Positions 1 to 12,262 of a DNA stretch of 64,000 bases are shown piece after piece. Where the stretch lies: positions 29,004,104-29,068,103 of the forward strand of contig OU862917.1 of NCBI GenBank assembly GCA_917880885.1, read 5' to 3'. A model generated the notes under the pieces. It worked only from the letters and a program-made list of their open reading frames with translations, was not told the DNA's origin and searched no databases. The position numbers and the translations under genes are program-made. Source of the DNA: Limnephilus marmoratus. Its lineage: Eukaryota > Arthropoda > Insecta > Trichoptera > Limnephilidae. Each line of letters begins with the position of its first letter. Position 1 is the first letter of the stretch.

Positions 1-685
1 CAAAGCCAATTTTAAATAATAAAAGTAATTTTATTAATAAATTCATAATTTTATTAATAATTTTATTAATAAAGCAAATTTTTCTGTAATAATATGAATA
101 CTTTTTTTGTCATTTTTGTGATTCATGTAAGTAATTAAGTAAGTATATATTTTAAATTAATGTTTAATCATTTTTGTAACACGTCTTCTGTCTCTTCTGT
201 ACATCTAACTTTAATAAGATGAATATCTTGATTTTCCTCCGGGATTCCATTGCTGAAAAATTAATTTCAGCCTGTCTCCAAAACCTTATTATGTTTTCAA
301 TAAATACTCAATCTCCCGGGACGCCGAGAGCTCTCTCCCGAAATCATTCATGCTTATTTTATATTTACACGTGAAAGCATAAATGGTAGTTAGGGAAAAT
401 CAGAAAAGCCAGAAAAGGCAAAGACATCAAATAATTTAAAAACATATATATATGAATTTTATGTGTTGTAAATAGTTTTTAATAAAATAGGGGATGATTT
501 TTTTTTATTTTTATTTTTTTTTATTTTTTTATTTAATTTAATATGATAACATATGATACAATATAAGATATGGGTAGTCCCACAAAGCTGTGACAGATCA
601 GCTTGTCTGTAGGTTCTACCATTAAATATTATTACATAACACACATTAGTCTAGGTTACAATATTAATACATAATATAAGATTTA

Positions 686-2137
686 CTATAGATAAATATG
701 ATGTTCATTTATTAACCACTTTTTTGTCAGTTTATGGCAGGGTTCCTCATTATTTTTAAAATTAATGTTTTGATGTAATATATTGTAAATCAAGGGTATC
801 ATATATTCTAGCGTTCTGCTACCATACTTATTTGATATTCGTGGTATTTTTAGGCCTTTGTTTTCAATAAATCTTGTTGTGTGACTGTGCACCAATAAAT
901 TTTTATACCTGCTTTCTCCCGAATTATCCATAATTATAATGTACCAGAGAAGCCCTTTAATTGGAAGTAGGCCCTCAGACCCATACAGTAATTTTAAGTT
1001 GTTTCTTTGTTTGTAAATGCTAGGTTTAACAATTTTTTTAATTATAGCAGTTTGTAAATTTTGAATGTATTTAATATTAATTTTACTCGAGTGTCCCCAA
1101 GTTCGAATTCCATATCTAAGTATGGATTCGACCATAGAATGGTATATAAGTTTGAGAGTGCATCGAGGCAACACAAATTTTAATTTATAAAAATTACTCG
1201 CCAAACATCGGAGCTGGTTACAAATTTTGATCACTTGTGTATCCCATTTAAAGTTATTATCTACGATTATGCCAAGGTAAGTATATTCATTTGTAAAATC
1301 AATTTTTTCACAGTAGCAAGTGTTATCAATTTTTTTATGTATACATTCAAAATTATGTGCAGTTATTTTAGGTAAATTCCACATTTTCAAGCTCGGTGAT
1401 CTTATGTACATACATTTAGTTTTTTTGACATTAATTATTAGTCCTACATCATGAGACCATTTGAGTAGCTCGTTAAAGTCACTTTGCAATTCTTTAATAG
1501 CTATTTCCGGGTTTTCATTTGATACAACTAGTGCAGTATCATCTGCAAAAATGAATCTACGGGCTATTTTAAAAAGTTTAGACAAGGCAATGACATATAT
1601 AATGTATAATTTAGGGCCTAAAATTGACCCTTGGGGTACTCCTGATTTGATAAATCTAAAATTACTCATTTCATTCAAAATCTTAACATACATTTTTCTA
1701 TTAGTTGAATAGTTTTTGAAAAATGATAGTAGTTTACCACGGATTCCTATGATTTCAAGTACCTTGATTAATTGTGTGTGGCTGAGTGTATCGAAAGCTT
1801 TTGAGAAATCAATAAATAATACCATTACATGTTTTCTAGAGTTAAGCTGTGAATTTATATAATTAGAAAATTTTTCGAGAAGTTTATCACAGCTTTTTTT
1901 TTTTTGGAAGCCATACTGACATTCATCAATAATGCCCAATTTATTTAAATATTTATCCAAATTTATCGATATATATTTTTCTAAGATTTTTTCTAATGCG
2001 GGTAACAATGAAATGGGCCTATAATTATTTATTACGGTGTGATCTCCATTTTTATAAATGGGCCTTATGATGCTGCATTTTAGTTCAGCTGGAATGATGC
2101 TTGTGTCAATAATTCTGTTTATTAGGTGGGTAATCAT
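686..2137 (-). pseudogene. LINE ORF2 C-terminal part: reverse transcriptase
   Basis: A 483-residue open frame from the first Met; homologous residues (VKLLSP) extend upstream of it. RT blocks seen in order: NNYRPISLLPALEKILEKYI (block 2), YGFQKKKSC, FIDFSKAFDTLSH (motif A, first catalytic Asp), SGVPQGSILGPKLY (motif B), FADDTALVV (motif C, the FADD form of the catalytic pair), VKKTKCMYI (motif D), and YLGIIVDNNFKW (motif E/thumb). The C-terminus has the usual LINE thumb region (SILRYGIRTWGHSS). All catalytic residues are intact. It is severed from the upstream endonuclease by two frame changes within about 60 bp (2137-2200), so one continuous ORF2 cannot be made. This suggests a fairly young but dead copy. 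Confidence 0.9.
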
Positions 2138-2180
2138 GGGACTAAGTAATTTTACATGTTTTTTAAATCATACATGCGAA

Positions 2181-3761
2181 TTAGATCCACGCCCGGCGCC
2201 GCGGCGTCTTGGAATTTTTCATTCTTCCGATAATGCATTCAGTTTGTTTCGCATTAGCTCTTGGTAGGTACATTGAATGTTGCAAATGTTCTTGATTGCA
2301 TTCAGACGCTCGAACGTTGCATTCGTGTAATAACTGATTTACACCCTCGTCAAAAAAATTTGCAAAATTTTCTACCGTCACATCCGCCGCTTGAGAATTT
2401 AAGAAATATTTAGATATGATTTCGTCACAATCGGATTTTTTTTTCCTTCCCAATATTTGATTAACTTCATTCCATGTTTTTTTTATGTCTTTGAAGCAAT
2501 GATTAAATTTGTTATTATAATATATTTTTTTTGTGTTTAATATTTTTTTATTGAGTTTATTTCTGTATTTCTTGTATTCAATTTCATATAATTTATTGTT
2601 AGGGGCGTTTTTCCATTTTCTCCATAGTGTGTCTCGTAGTTGTATATTTTCAATGAGGTTATAATTTATCCAGCCTTTTTGGTTATTACGATGTTTATTT
2701 GTATTTGATTTAGTTATAGTACTTTTTTCGTAAATGTATTTAAATTTAGATTTAATTTCATCATATATTAAGTTAGGTTCCATTATGTTTAGTATTTCAT
2801 TCCAATTTTTGATTTCAATCAGTAGATCCACTTTTTTTTCCGATATTACAGTATATTTCGTAAGGTGCGATTTATTTGAGGTACCTATCTCATTAGTAGA
2901 GAAACGAATCGTGGTGGCAATAAGGTAATGGTCCGCTATAATGGTTTCACATACGCATGAGCTGATTTCATTTGTCTCTCTCTCTCTTACATAGATATGA
3001 TCTAGACATGTAGCCGTTACGTAGTTAGTCAGTACGGCTTCACGCGTCACATCATAAATACATTTTAAAAATCCAAATTTAGCCATCATGTTTTCGTATT
3101 GCATTACAATTGATTCCTGATAATTTAATAAATTTATGTTCGTATCCCCGAGAGCGATAACAGATTCTTTAATTTCGATATTTCCCAATATAGTTTCCAA
3201 CTCTTCGAGAAATAATTTTTTATTTGAATTAGGTGGTCTGTATATTGCCAGTATATGTATACGTTTATGTTTATTTACAGAAATAGTTCCGTAAACACAT
3301 TCAAAATTTGTTGGCATTATGTTAATTTGTTCAAACGTAAGGTGATCTTTTACGTATATAATAATCCCGCCTCCCGATCTGTTTTTTCGACAAAAGTAAT
3401 GAGAACTAAATCCCGACATTGTGTATAGATTTATATCATTTTGATTTATCGACGTTTCGCAAATCGTAATTATATCAATATTACTTAGAGAGCTAGAGAT
3501 AACGAGAAGAAAAGTTTCCCAATATTTTGATAAAGATCGAATATTCAAGTTGATTGCAGTTAAATTTTTATTTCCTGATACATGTTTTTTTATAATCCAG
3601 TTATCAAAACTTCGCGTGCATAAAATAATATATCCAAAAATCGGTACCTCGGCCCAAAAGCACAAAAGTAACTTTCCGTCAATTAGGCTTATTATATTTG
3701 TGTACAAATTCAATGCTCCATCTCCTCCCAAATGGTAATAGATATACCTCCACAGTAACAA
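2181..3761 (-). pseudogene. LINE ORF2 N-terminal part: apurinic-like endonuclease plus linker
   Basis: A 526-residue open frame. The endonuclease/exonuclease/phosphatase fold begins near residue 65. Motifs in order: INLNIRSL (metal-binding Asn), the catalytic Glu in ICETSI, IYRPPN, LGDTNIN (Asp/Asn), LDHIYV and ADHYLI near residue 290 (terminal Asp-His; SDH is usual, here Ala replaces Ser). A lysine- and asparagine-rich linker follows towards the RT. The frame stops at 2181 within KNSKTPRRRAWI, where related proteins continue as KTPGVDLI. The cause is a short GC-rich insertion resembling a local duplication of cgccg. The domain could nick DNA, but the polyprotein is broken here. Confidence 0.85.
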
Positions 3762-3822
3762 ATATTATATGTAATGCGTAGTGTTCTGCGAAAGAAGCAC
3801 AGACATAATATTATATTTTCTA

Positions 3823-4242
3823 CCTTGGAGAACGTACCCATACTACGTGACCCACTTTTTGCAATTTTTAACCCCTCGATGACCACGTGTAGTATATTCC
3901 AATATCCCCCCCCCACCCAGTTTTCACGTAGTAATTCATAATAATGGTTTTGAATCATTTCTTGCTAACAAAAAGTTAAAAAAAAATGTTTGGCTTATAT
4001 TTGTCTTTATTAATACGGCGCTTATTGCGTGACGGCAAGAGAGCATGCATACCTATAATTACAAGTGGAAAAAATATGGTCAAGATAAAACTTATGTCAA
4101 AATATATTGTAACCAGAACTTTCAGATTGACTACGTGATAAAAACCTAAGCCCCCCCGCCCCTCATTGTGACCGAGCGTAGTATTTTGAAGATCCCCCTC
4201 CCCCCCCCTGAACGGGTCACGTAGTATGGGTACGTTCCCTTA
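3823..4242. mobile_element. Foldback MITE with inverted ends, C-rich interior
   Basis: The left end (from 3827) reads GAACGTACCCATACTACGTG and the right end is its reverse complement ending near 4236; both continue into GACCC. Inside are runs of C (3906-3917, about 4150 and about 4200) and further paired copies of an 'acgtagtat' motif. No open frame. A clear target duplication was not found. It abuts the 5' side of the LINE, so it may have inserted into it. Superfamily unknown. Confidence 0.7.
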
Positions 4243-4495
4243 TATCCTGTGCACTTTGCCTTCTGCCAATGGATAATACAATATGCAATATATGATGGGA
4301 TGGAACTTATAAAAAAACGCACTAAATCGCTTTACATAGCACAATAATAATAATTAAAAATATTTCTACTTAAACCATATACATATTCATCAGAGATTTA
4401 GTTCAAATAATTTTAAGCGACGAAACTAAATTCTAATATTTCTACCATGCAAGATTACAAAATTATTAAAATTATATTCTGAATAAAATTGTTGC

Positions 4496-4872
4496 CGAAA
4501 TGAGGTGCTTGAGAGGAGTGGAAGGAGTTAAGAAATGGGATTAAATAAGAAGCTCGACGATCCGAGACGATCTAAACATTGAACCACTGTTACTCTTCGC
4601 AGAAAAATCGCAACCGAGGTTCCTTGGGCACGTACTAAGAACGTCTGATGACCCAATTCCTAGGAAAATACTGAGTGCGATTCCAGAGGGTAGACATCCA
4701 ATGGGCCGCCCCAGACACAGTTGGGTGAGACAACTCCAGAAACTGTGTAAGGAGGGGATGGGATTGCTATGGACGGAGACCGAATAATCAGCGCAAGATA
4801 GGGACGAATGGATCTTGTCGATGCAACGGGTCCCCGACCCAAATAGGACAAGGGGAAGAAGATGATGATTGC
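4496..4872 (+). pseudogene. 3' fragment of a second LINE (endonuclease-RT C-terminus)
   Basis: Reading plus-strand frames gives MRCLRGVEGVKKWD, then after a stop IRDDLNIEPLLLFAEKSQ, RFLGHVLRTSDDPIPRK, and PEGRHPMGRPRHSWVRQL. This is the characteristic C-terminal region following the thumb of many arthropod LINE reverse transcriptases (IxGHVxRM, GRRPxGRPRxRW). At least two in-frame stops interrupt it, and the RT core is absent, so it is a 5'-truncated dead copy. It ends in an agaagatgatgatt tail. On the minus strand an 83-codon frame overlaps it and is only a shadow. Confidence 0.8.
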
Positions 4873-5114
4873 ACCATCTAAAAAATGCACCATCTTAAAA
4901 TAAAAGAACACTCAAACTCCATTCTTTCAACTCCAAAATGTAAAAAGACAATAGGGAAATTCGAATATGAATATATTGGAGTAAAGTTTTTTTATACATT
5001 TCGAGAAAGCATCGGCAATATTTTTTTAATTTCTCTTTAAAACACGCTGAAAACATAAACTGAATACATTAACATAATAATAATAATATAGCATCCCACA
5101 AGCCTAACTTCATC

Positions 5115-5625
5115 ACGTATTTATTTATTTAAACGCCATAGCATGGCTTTTACATTCAAGTGATAGGTACATGGCATTGTAAGTATACAGTGGTTCACAG
5201 GGGGTTATCAATAACAAAATAAGAATGAACATTTAACAAAATGTACATGGTATTAAAAGTATACAGTGGTTCACAGGGGATTATCAATAACAAAATAAGA
5301 ATGAACATTTTAACAAAGTGTACATGGTATTAAAAGTATACAGTGGTTCACAGGGGATTATCAATAACAAAATAAGAATGAACATTTAACAAAGTGTACA
5401 TGGTATTATAAGTATACAGTGGTTCACAGGGGATTATCAATAACAAAATAAGAATGAACATTTAACAAAGTGTACATGGTATTATAAGTATACAGTGGTT
5501 CAAAGGGGATTATCAATAACAAAATAAGAATGAACATTTAACAAAGTGTACATGGTATTATAAGTATACAGTGGTTCATAGGGGATTATCAATAGCAAAA
5601 TAAGAATGAACATTTAACAAAGTAC
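5115..5625 (-). repeat. 76-bp tandem repeat (six units) behind a LINE-like 3' end
   Basis: Six head-to-tail units begin with gtacatgg at 5167, 5243, 5320, 5396, 5472 and 5548 (period 76-77). Units differ by a few single-base changes, so the array is young. To the left, tatttatttatttaaacgccatagc looks like the AT-tailed 3' end of a minus-strand retroelement, so the array probably lies in that element's 3' UTR. Confidence 0.85.
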
Positions 5626-5929
5626 GTGTGACAAAAGCAAGTATTTAGGTATAGAATACTATTATGTGTCACTAAACTACTAATACTTTATACTAAAAAA
5701 AATAATATCAATGTTATAATAACAGAAAACATAATATTTAAAAAGGATTATTTAGAAAAAGAAAGATGTAAACAAAGGGGACTTGTGAGAAAAGATGCTA
5801 ACAATATTTGTAGACACTAAATAGGGTAAATTTGTATTGAGTTTATTGTTACCTTCAAAGTTATTTTTATTTATCTAATTAGCTAACTATTACAGGGCTG
5901 TCAGTTAAAGATTTAATAAAAGTTTTGGT

Positions 5930-6560
5930 TTAAAAAAAATCATTTTTAATAAAATAATACATTTAAAGCTATCTCTCTTCAGTCTGATAGTAAAGATATC
6001 TGAAGTAAGTACCTAGTAGAGAATCTATTGTAAAATATTTATTTATTTTGAATTTCCCGCCCATTTTTACACGTTATATTTTTTTATTTATTACAAAGAA
6101 TATCTAAGTAAGCACAACAAAATCAAAGCAAAATCAAAGCAAAATCAAAAACAAAATCGTAAACGAAATAGAAGACAAAATCAAAAACAACATCTAAAGC
6201 AAAAACAAAGTAAAAAAGAAATAACATCGAAACTAAATACTCCGCCATGCAAGATGAAAAGAAGTAATACTAGGAAAATTATATATTGGTAAAATAATAC
6301 ATTTAAAGCTCTTCATTCTGATAGTAAAGATATCTGAAGTAAGTACCTACCTAGTTGAGAATCTATTGTAAAATATTTATTTATTTTTAATTTTCCGCCC
6401 GTTTTCACACGTTATATTTTTTATTTATTACAAAGAATATCTAAGTAAGCACAACTAAATCAAAGCAAAATCAAAAACAAAATCGTAAACGAAATAGAAG
6501 ACAAAATCAAAAACAACATCTAAAGCAAAAACAAAGTAAAAAAAGAAATAACATGAAAAA
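5930..6560. repeat. Direct duplication of about 270 bp, period about 350
   Basis: The stretch beginning aaaataatacatttaaagct near 5946 and 6291 occurs twice, followed in both by a shared string (tgatagtaaagatatctgaa), a poly-AT stretch, and an A-rich tract of variants of 'aaaatcaaaaac'. The copies differ by small indels. No coding potential. Confidence 0.8.
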
Positions 6561-7794
6561 ATGTAATACTAAGAAAATTATATGTTGGTAAGGTCTCGTA
6601 AGTCGATGCTGAACTACATAGTTTGTTTAGTTAATTAAATTAAATTTGATGTTCTTATTTTCAATATAAATTGGGAAATGACTTGTTTACATTTGGTGAA
6701 TGGTGTATTGAATATATCAACAACATCTGGAGGTACATTTGAACATATTTCCGTAAATGATCTAACATTTTTTTTTTTATTAACGCATTTGAAAAAAAAA
6801 TAATACATATACATGTGTGTGTGTGGTATACATGTAGTTGTGATGAATATTTATGTGTGTTTATATTTATCTTCATTAATCATCAACGATTGAGTCGTAA
6901 AAATAACCCGTCTAGTAAACGTTTATTCCGTCTTTCACTTGGAGTTCTGACGGACCTGCATTATATTCTTGATTTGAATCTTAAGTCTGCCAGTTGTATT
7001 CTTGATTTTGATCTTCCCGATTGGTGAAAGATTAATCTAATAATATTCCTCAATTATTGTGCATGACTACTACAACTCTATATTATGTCAATTTTTCTTA
7101 TAAATGTCCAAAGGATTGTGGGGCACATCCCTGGCAAATAGTTCTTATTTATCAGCACTCGCAGAATCCGGCACTGGTAAACACTTAATCAGATATTTCT
7201 AAGACATAAAATCATAAGAGACAATTTATTTTCGCATTAAAAGTCATCTTTTCGGCTCTGCAATGAAAAAAAGCTAAAACCGGAACAGCCAAAAAATATA
7301 AAAAATGTTAAATTGTGATTTTAAATGCGAAGTTCACGTCAATTTTGATTAATTTCACACCGCGCAAATAGGCCAGCCAGTGTTTATGCTAAAATATTTA
7401 CATAAAATTATTCATGTATTTCCCCACTGTCGGCAGTTTATTATATAAAACTGATGAAAGTCAAATTTTGTTGTTTCAACAAAAACTAATTATTACAAAA
7501 TGTTTGAATTTCATGTAAAATGTGACGACAAGTATTTACTGGCCTGATAACGCTGAAGCATAAAGCTTTATTAGTCGATTAGCTTAGGTCATAAACATAT
7601 AAAATTATGGAAGCTATTATCCCACTAAAATTGTTTCGCGGAAAAAAATTCGGATCATTTAACTGGCAACATTTCAAAAATGAAAATGTGACGAATTTTC
7701 GCGTGTCATTATTTTGATTGTTAGTTCAACTGGGTGGCGTGGATCTATGGTCTTTGAGAAAACGTTGGTTTAAAACCGGCAAGTTGGCTTTCAT
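6561..7794. other. No gene recognised
   Basis: AT-rich, probably intronic DNA. Open frames near 6661-7027 are short, rich in Tyr/His/Ile from AT bias, and carry no recognised motif. A stretch near 7540-7790 vaguely resembles Helitron-associated sequence at 63590-63650 (ggcaagttggctttcattg and ctggtagctttcattg). Confidence 0.5.
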
Positions 7795-8432
7795 TGTACG
7801 AAAAAGTTGATTAATAATTAGTCTAGAAATATAAAAATTGTGCAAGTTAAGTCTGTAGGTGTGATGTATGAACACATTTTTACAATCAAACTGATTGATC
7901 AGTTTTGTAAGATTTGTAAGAAAAATATTGTAAAATTAAAAACTAAACATACTTTAAAAAAAACGAGTGTGCTTTAGACCACACAACTGAAGTAAAACTT
8001 AAAGAATAAACGTACGAAAAAGTTGATTAATAATTAGTCTAGAAATATAAAAATTGTGCAAGTTAAGTCTGTAGGTGTGATGTATGAACACATTTTTACA
8101 ATCAAACTGATTGATCAGTTTTGTAAGATTTGTAAGATAAAATATTGTAAAATTAAAAACTAAACATACTTTTAAAAAAACGAGTGTGCTTTAGACCACA
8201 CAACTGAAGTAAAACTTAAAGAATAAACGTACGAAAAAGTTGATTAATAATTAGTCTAGAAATATAAAAATTGTGCAAGTTAAGTCTGTAGGTGTGATGT
8301 ATGAACACATTTTTACAATCAAACTGATTGATCAGTTTTGTAAGATTTGTAAGATAAAATATTGTAAAATTAAAGAATAAACATACTTTAAAAAAAACGA
8401 GTGTGCTTTAGACCACACAACTGAAGTAAAAC
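7795..8432. repeat. 217-bp tandem repeat, three units
   Basis: Units start with gtacgaaaaagttgattaat at 7796, 8012 and 8229. Each contains the same downstream blocks (aaaattgtgcaagttaag, gattgatcagttttgtaaga) and ends with acgagtgtgctttagacc and ctgaagtaaaactt. The third unit is slightly shortened and runs into different sequence at about 8432. Near identity between units implies recent amplification. Related 'aagttttactg' near 8680 suggests the array grew from one end of a foldback element. Confidence 0.85.
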
Positions 8433-9120
8433 TTCCAAGTTCCAAGACAATAGGCCTGCACTGTGTCTTAGATATACGAAACGTAACTGGCTATGAGAGA
8501 AAGAGAGAAAGATAATGTGTGCTCGCACCTCTCTCTCTTGGCCCTACAGATAAGAAACGTAACTCTCTGTCTTTCTATCTTCACTAACTTATATCTCCCT
8601 CTCAACTACCATTCGCCTGGCTTTTCGTAATGCTCTCATCACACGTCCATCAGCTTATTCCCCAAGTCAAGCGTGCGTAAAGAAGTTTTACTGTAAAAAA
8701 ATTGCAATCGGACTAAATATGTGTGCTCCATGGGAGAAAGATTAAGTTTCTTCGTCCAGAGGTTATTTTTATGTAGTGCTTTTGATAGTTGTCGATCTAT
8801 TACAAGCTGATATTATGAGAAGCCCTTTATATAAAGAAAGGAAAAATTGTATCTACCAAATCAATGACACCTACCATCATCTGTGCGTATTCTACTTTTT
8901 ATCCATTCTTTTTTGTCATTTGCATTTGCACATTTAACTATTTATTTTTATTACTTTTTTGTGACCATCATGTTTTACTACGTACATATTTAAACATTCA
9001 AGTATGTTAATTTTTTGGGTAGGTACATGTATGTTTTATGTAAGTACAAAAATTATTTAAATTTGGTAAACAGATTTCAAACCTCATTTTACTTTTAAGT
9101 GCAACTGTAAATAAATTTTT
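8433..9120. other. No gene; possible remainder of a MITE
   Basis: Contains two short related blocks ('gaaacgtaac' plus pyrimidine/purine runs, 8480-8570) and a closing 'aagttttactg' near 8682 that is inverted relative to 'agtaaaactt' near 8430, hinting at a ~270-bp foldback. The rest, to about 9120, is ordinary AT-rich DNA. Confidence 0.4.
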
Positions 9121-9391
9121 AATCTTTACAACGGATAAAGCAAAGTCGCTCTATCCTCTCCCGCTGTCTGCACGCTTAGATCTTTTAAACTACCTAACGG
9201 ATTTTCATCAATTTTCACCAATAGATAGAGTGATTCATGAGGAAGGTTTAGGTGTATACTCGTAATTTGTCGCCGCTATTTAGACAAATTAACAGATGGC
9301 ATTGGTTATAAAGGTTGGGCAACGGCGTTGTCAGTAGATGGCATTGTGTTTCGTTAGCCACTGCAACGTGAGTCCGGGTCTGCTAGTTACT
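9120..9391 (+). mobile_element. Helitron-like non-autonomous element, 3' part
   Basis: The segment carries 'acggattttcatcaattttcaccaatagatagagtg', shared in part with the element at 63480-63515, and the block ggttataaaggttgggcaac...gtgtttcgttagcc shared with 13680-13740 and the window end. It finishes in gtccgggtctgctagttac: a CTAGT terminus as found at Helitron 3' ends. No helicase coding sequence. Confidence 0.65.
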
Positions 9392-9499
9392 AATAAATCA
9401 AAGATTTTTTAATTCTGAGGATGTTGTAGTCTTACTAGCATTGAGACCAAATACAAAATGACCACAACATTAAAGTACAAACAATATACCTATTTGCAA

Positions 9500-10335
9500 C
9501 ACATTTCCATTTCCAGAAAGCGGCATATTGAACAAACTCACAGCTATCATTGACATACTAGAAGTAAAGTGCACCAAATACCTGACCATGTTATTATTAA
9601 TTATTCTCCAATACCTAAACCAAATCAAAGATCTACGAGTTATTTACGACAGCAAACTAACTTTTCACCAACACATCGATGATTTAATAAGCAGAGCATA
9701 CAGGCTTCTCGGCTTCGTAATTAGAAACTCATATCCGTTTCGTAACACAAAAACACTGACGTTATTATATAACACACTAGTCCTGAGTGTACTTGAGTCA
9801 AGTTCAATCATCTGGGCCCCACACGAATTAACAATCACTTTTCGCATTGAAAGAGTCCATAAGAAATTTTTAAGGTTTTTATTCTCGCGGCTCTATGGAC
9901 GTTACCCTTGGCTTTACCCATCGTTTTATATATTAGGCATGACCTATTACCACTCCCTAGAGACACGTAGAGGTATTGCTTTGCTTAAATATTTTTTTCA
10001 ACTAATAAACGGTCACTTATCTAGTAATGAGATACTGGCCCAATAAAATTTTTTTGTACCAGAGTCTCACACTCGAGGACGTCATCACAACCTCCTACAT
10101 ATATAGTAGAGCAAGCCGCACTAATTTATTTATGAACTCACCTGTGGGGAGAGCTACGTGCTTTTTGAATGCGGTGGATAGAAAAATAGATTTATTTTTT
10201 GTGTCCTATAACGCATTTGTAAGATTTTTGGCATTGCATATACACTGCATAAATGGTACAATTATAACGTCTTAGGCTATATTGCCTGTAATTGTTATAA
10301 ATAAATGTACAATTATATATATAAATAAATGTTAG
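9500..10335 (+). pseudogene. LINE 3' fragment: RT thumb/C-terminal region, frameshifted
   Basis: The frame 9528-10046 reads IKDLRVIYDSKLTFHQHIDDL, RAYRLLGFVIRNS, LLYNTLVLSVLESSSIIWAP and RVHKKFLRFL. This is the block after RT motif D in Jockey-type LINEs (normally DLGVxxDSKLxFxxHI and YxxLVRSxLEYAxxVW). The frame breaks near 10046. A second frame (10027-10275) continues the homologous C-terminus, with SRASRTNLFMNSPVGRATCFLN. The 3' UTR ends in a TATATAAATAAATG tail near 10331. RT catalytic core and endonuclease are absent (5' truncation). Not functional. Confidence 0.8.
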
Positions 10336-12054
10336 TTTGGGGGAAATAAAATTGTGGAGATTCGAACCAACAAAATACATTTCATTTGTGAGGGTAGACT
10401 CGCTTAGTTGAAGATTTAATACAAATCCATCCATTGGAATTGGAGACTATACCTGTTAGGTTATATTTCAATGATAAAACATTATTTTAATCTTTATGGA
10501 AACGAGAATCGTAAAAAATTCCCGGAGTTTACGCGCTTGCTTCGCACACGTTATTACCCCGTTCAAATATTTACAGTAACGACAGCTTTCACTAGGTATT
10601 ATTTGTTTTCTTGTTTTTTCGGCAAACTGCTAGTGATTTATGGAAGCGTGAAGCCTTCGCAATTATTTCTTTGACGGCTTTTATTCAATCTGTGGCTGGG
10701 AAGGTGTTCGAATATATATGTTTTTGATGTTTGTTTTTTAGAAAAAATATTGAGATTTGAAAGAGGTATTGATTTGGCATGGGTAATGTCGCTGGATGGA
10801 GCTGTGATTTGAAATATAAATGTGTAAGACACAGAATTTCAAATATTTTTTGTTGAAAAAATAAACAGTCGAGCGAAATGGCATTTTAATAATCATGAGC
10901 ATAATATGCCTACACGATCAGTCCCCTGCTTCAGAATAAAGTCAAATAAAATGTTTGAGTGAAATTCAACCAATTTCTTGTTTGAAAAAATAGTACTTTG
11001 CTATAATATTGTCGATAGACAATTTCTTGAAAGTTTTCGGTTTTTAACGATATTAAGCCAATGCCCAAGACAAATTTTATCATTGGTACCTACGAGATAT
11101 TCAGTAACAAATATTATTCCTTCAAAAAACTTTGCAAGTTATTATGTTGTTAAAATGTTATTCTTTAATAATTAATTCGTGTCTAATAATTTTATATCAG
11201 CAATAAAAGTGACTAAATAACCTTTATTCATTGCAGTAGAGAACATTTTATTACTTTCGAATAGCAGGTAGCAACCCTGGAAACGGAGGTGTAATATTGC
11301 CCGGTCGGTAAAATGTTCTGCGAGCAATTGCACGAATCGAGTTTGATACACAGTCTTACAGCCTTACTAATAAAAAAAACTCTTCCCAATTGTTAAAATG
11401 TGTTTTCGTTACTCATTGAATAAATACTGCACAAGCTCATATTTTAAAATCTCACGAATGAAAAATGTCTTTAATGTGCTGCGAAAGAGTTGGCTACATC
11501 GTATTTTGGCAGACTAGCGCATGATGTTGACTTGACTTTAATTGACCATTACCGCAAGAAATTTAAAAAATTCTATTGAAGTGATATTTTTCTAATAACG
11601 TAAATGAAGTTACGCATGTATCGTGTGAGTAAATATAAATCCAAGAAATCAACGTTTGTATTGCGCAAACAATGTAATTTTTTGGGTTAATCTCGGGAAT
11701 TATTTTTACGATTTTTACCGTGGGAATAAAGATAAAAAAAGTGAGATGACAGTTTCGTGCAGATTCCCTAAATAAAAGGAATGTGTTTTCTAAATTTGTA
11801 TTATCCACAGTTTTTCGAAGTTTGAATTAAAAAACATGCGTGGTTTAATTTTCAACTTTTTTCTTGTTTGAAATTAACATATAAAAAGAAATTTTTATCC
11901 AGTTTCCAAAATGGTATTTGTTTTTACGACACCTTTCAATAAGAATAAATGGCACATTTATAATATCTTCAAAATTCGATGAGAAATTTCAAGTTTATTT
12001 AACAAATAAACAACCCTCTTTGGCTGTATAAAAAAGTATGTATTATCTTTCCAT
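10336..12054. other. No gene recognised
   Basis: About 1.7 kb of AT-rich DNA. Open frames of 60-80 codons here have no recognisable domain and no supporting splice or codon-use signal. No TIR, tandem array or foldback was found by eye. Treated as intron. Confidence 0.5.
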
Positions 12055-12057
12055 AAA

Positions 12058-12262
12058 CTATATATTATAATAAACACAATAATATAACTTTGTTTCAATT
12101 CCACTTTATTATTTCTTCATCCAACCGGTTTCGGTTCATCCTGAACTTTCCTCAGGGGTGAATAAAAATACATTCATTATATTGAATGTATTTTTATTAT
12201 GTACATACGTGGAATTGAAACAAAGTTATATTATTATGTTTATTATAAGTATATATTCCCAC
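12058..12262. mobile_element. Foldback element with hammerhead-like core (copy a)
   Basis: The left arm (tataataaacacaataatat...tttgtttcaattccac) is matched by the inverse on the right (gtggaattgaaacaaag...ataataaacttata). Between them, on the minus strand, is CTGAGGA (12149-12155), a hairpin GTTCA/TGAAC, then GAAAC (12128-12132), CGGT and U. The two outer strands around this core pair again (CC with GG, then four more pairs after one mismatch). This fits a hammerhead-type fold as carried by Penelope-like elements. No RT is present. Confidence 0.65.

Larger units (their letters stand above)
480..3822 (-). mobile_element. Non-LTR retrotransposon (LINE, Jockey/CR1-like), 5'-truncated, nearly full ORF2
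   Basis: A minus-strand LINE. Its 3' end lies on the left: after the reverse transcriptase stop comes a 3' UTR and then an A-rich tail, seen on the plus strand as T-runs at about 497-540. Going right it carries the RT (686-2137), an apurinic-type endonuclease (2181-3761) and a short upstream stretch up to the foldback MITE that starts near 3823. No ORF1-like gag is visible, so the 5' part is missing or was replaced. Such elements move by target-primed reverse transcription. The clade call is by general resemblance only. Confidence 0.85.

Noticed and set aside
4660..4911. An 83-codon minus-strand frame
   Set aside because: It is antisense to the plus-strand LINE fragment with recognisable RT C-terminal motifs.
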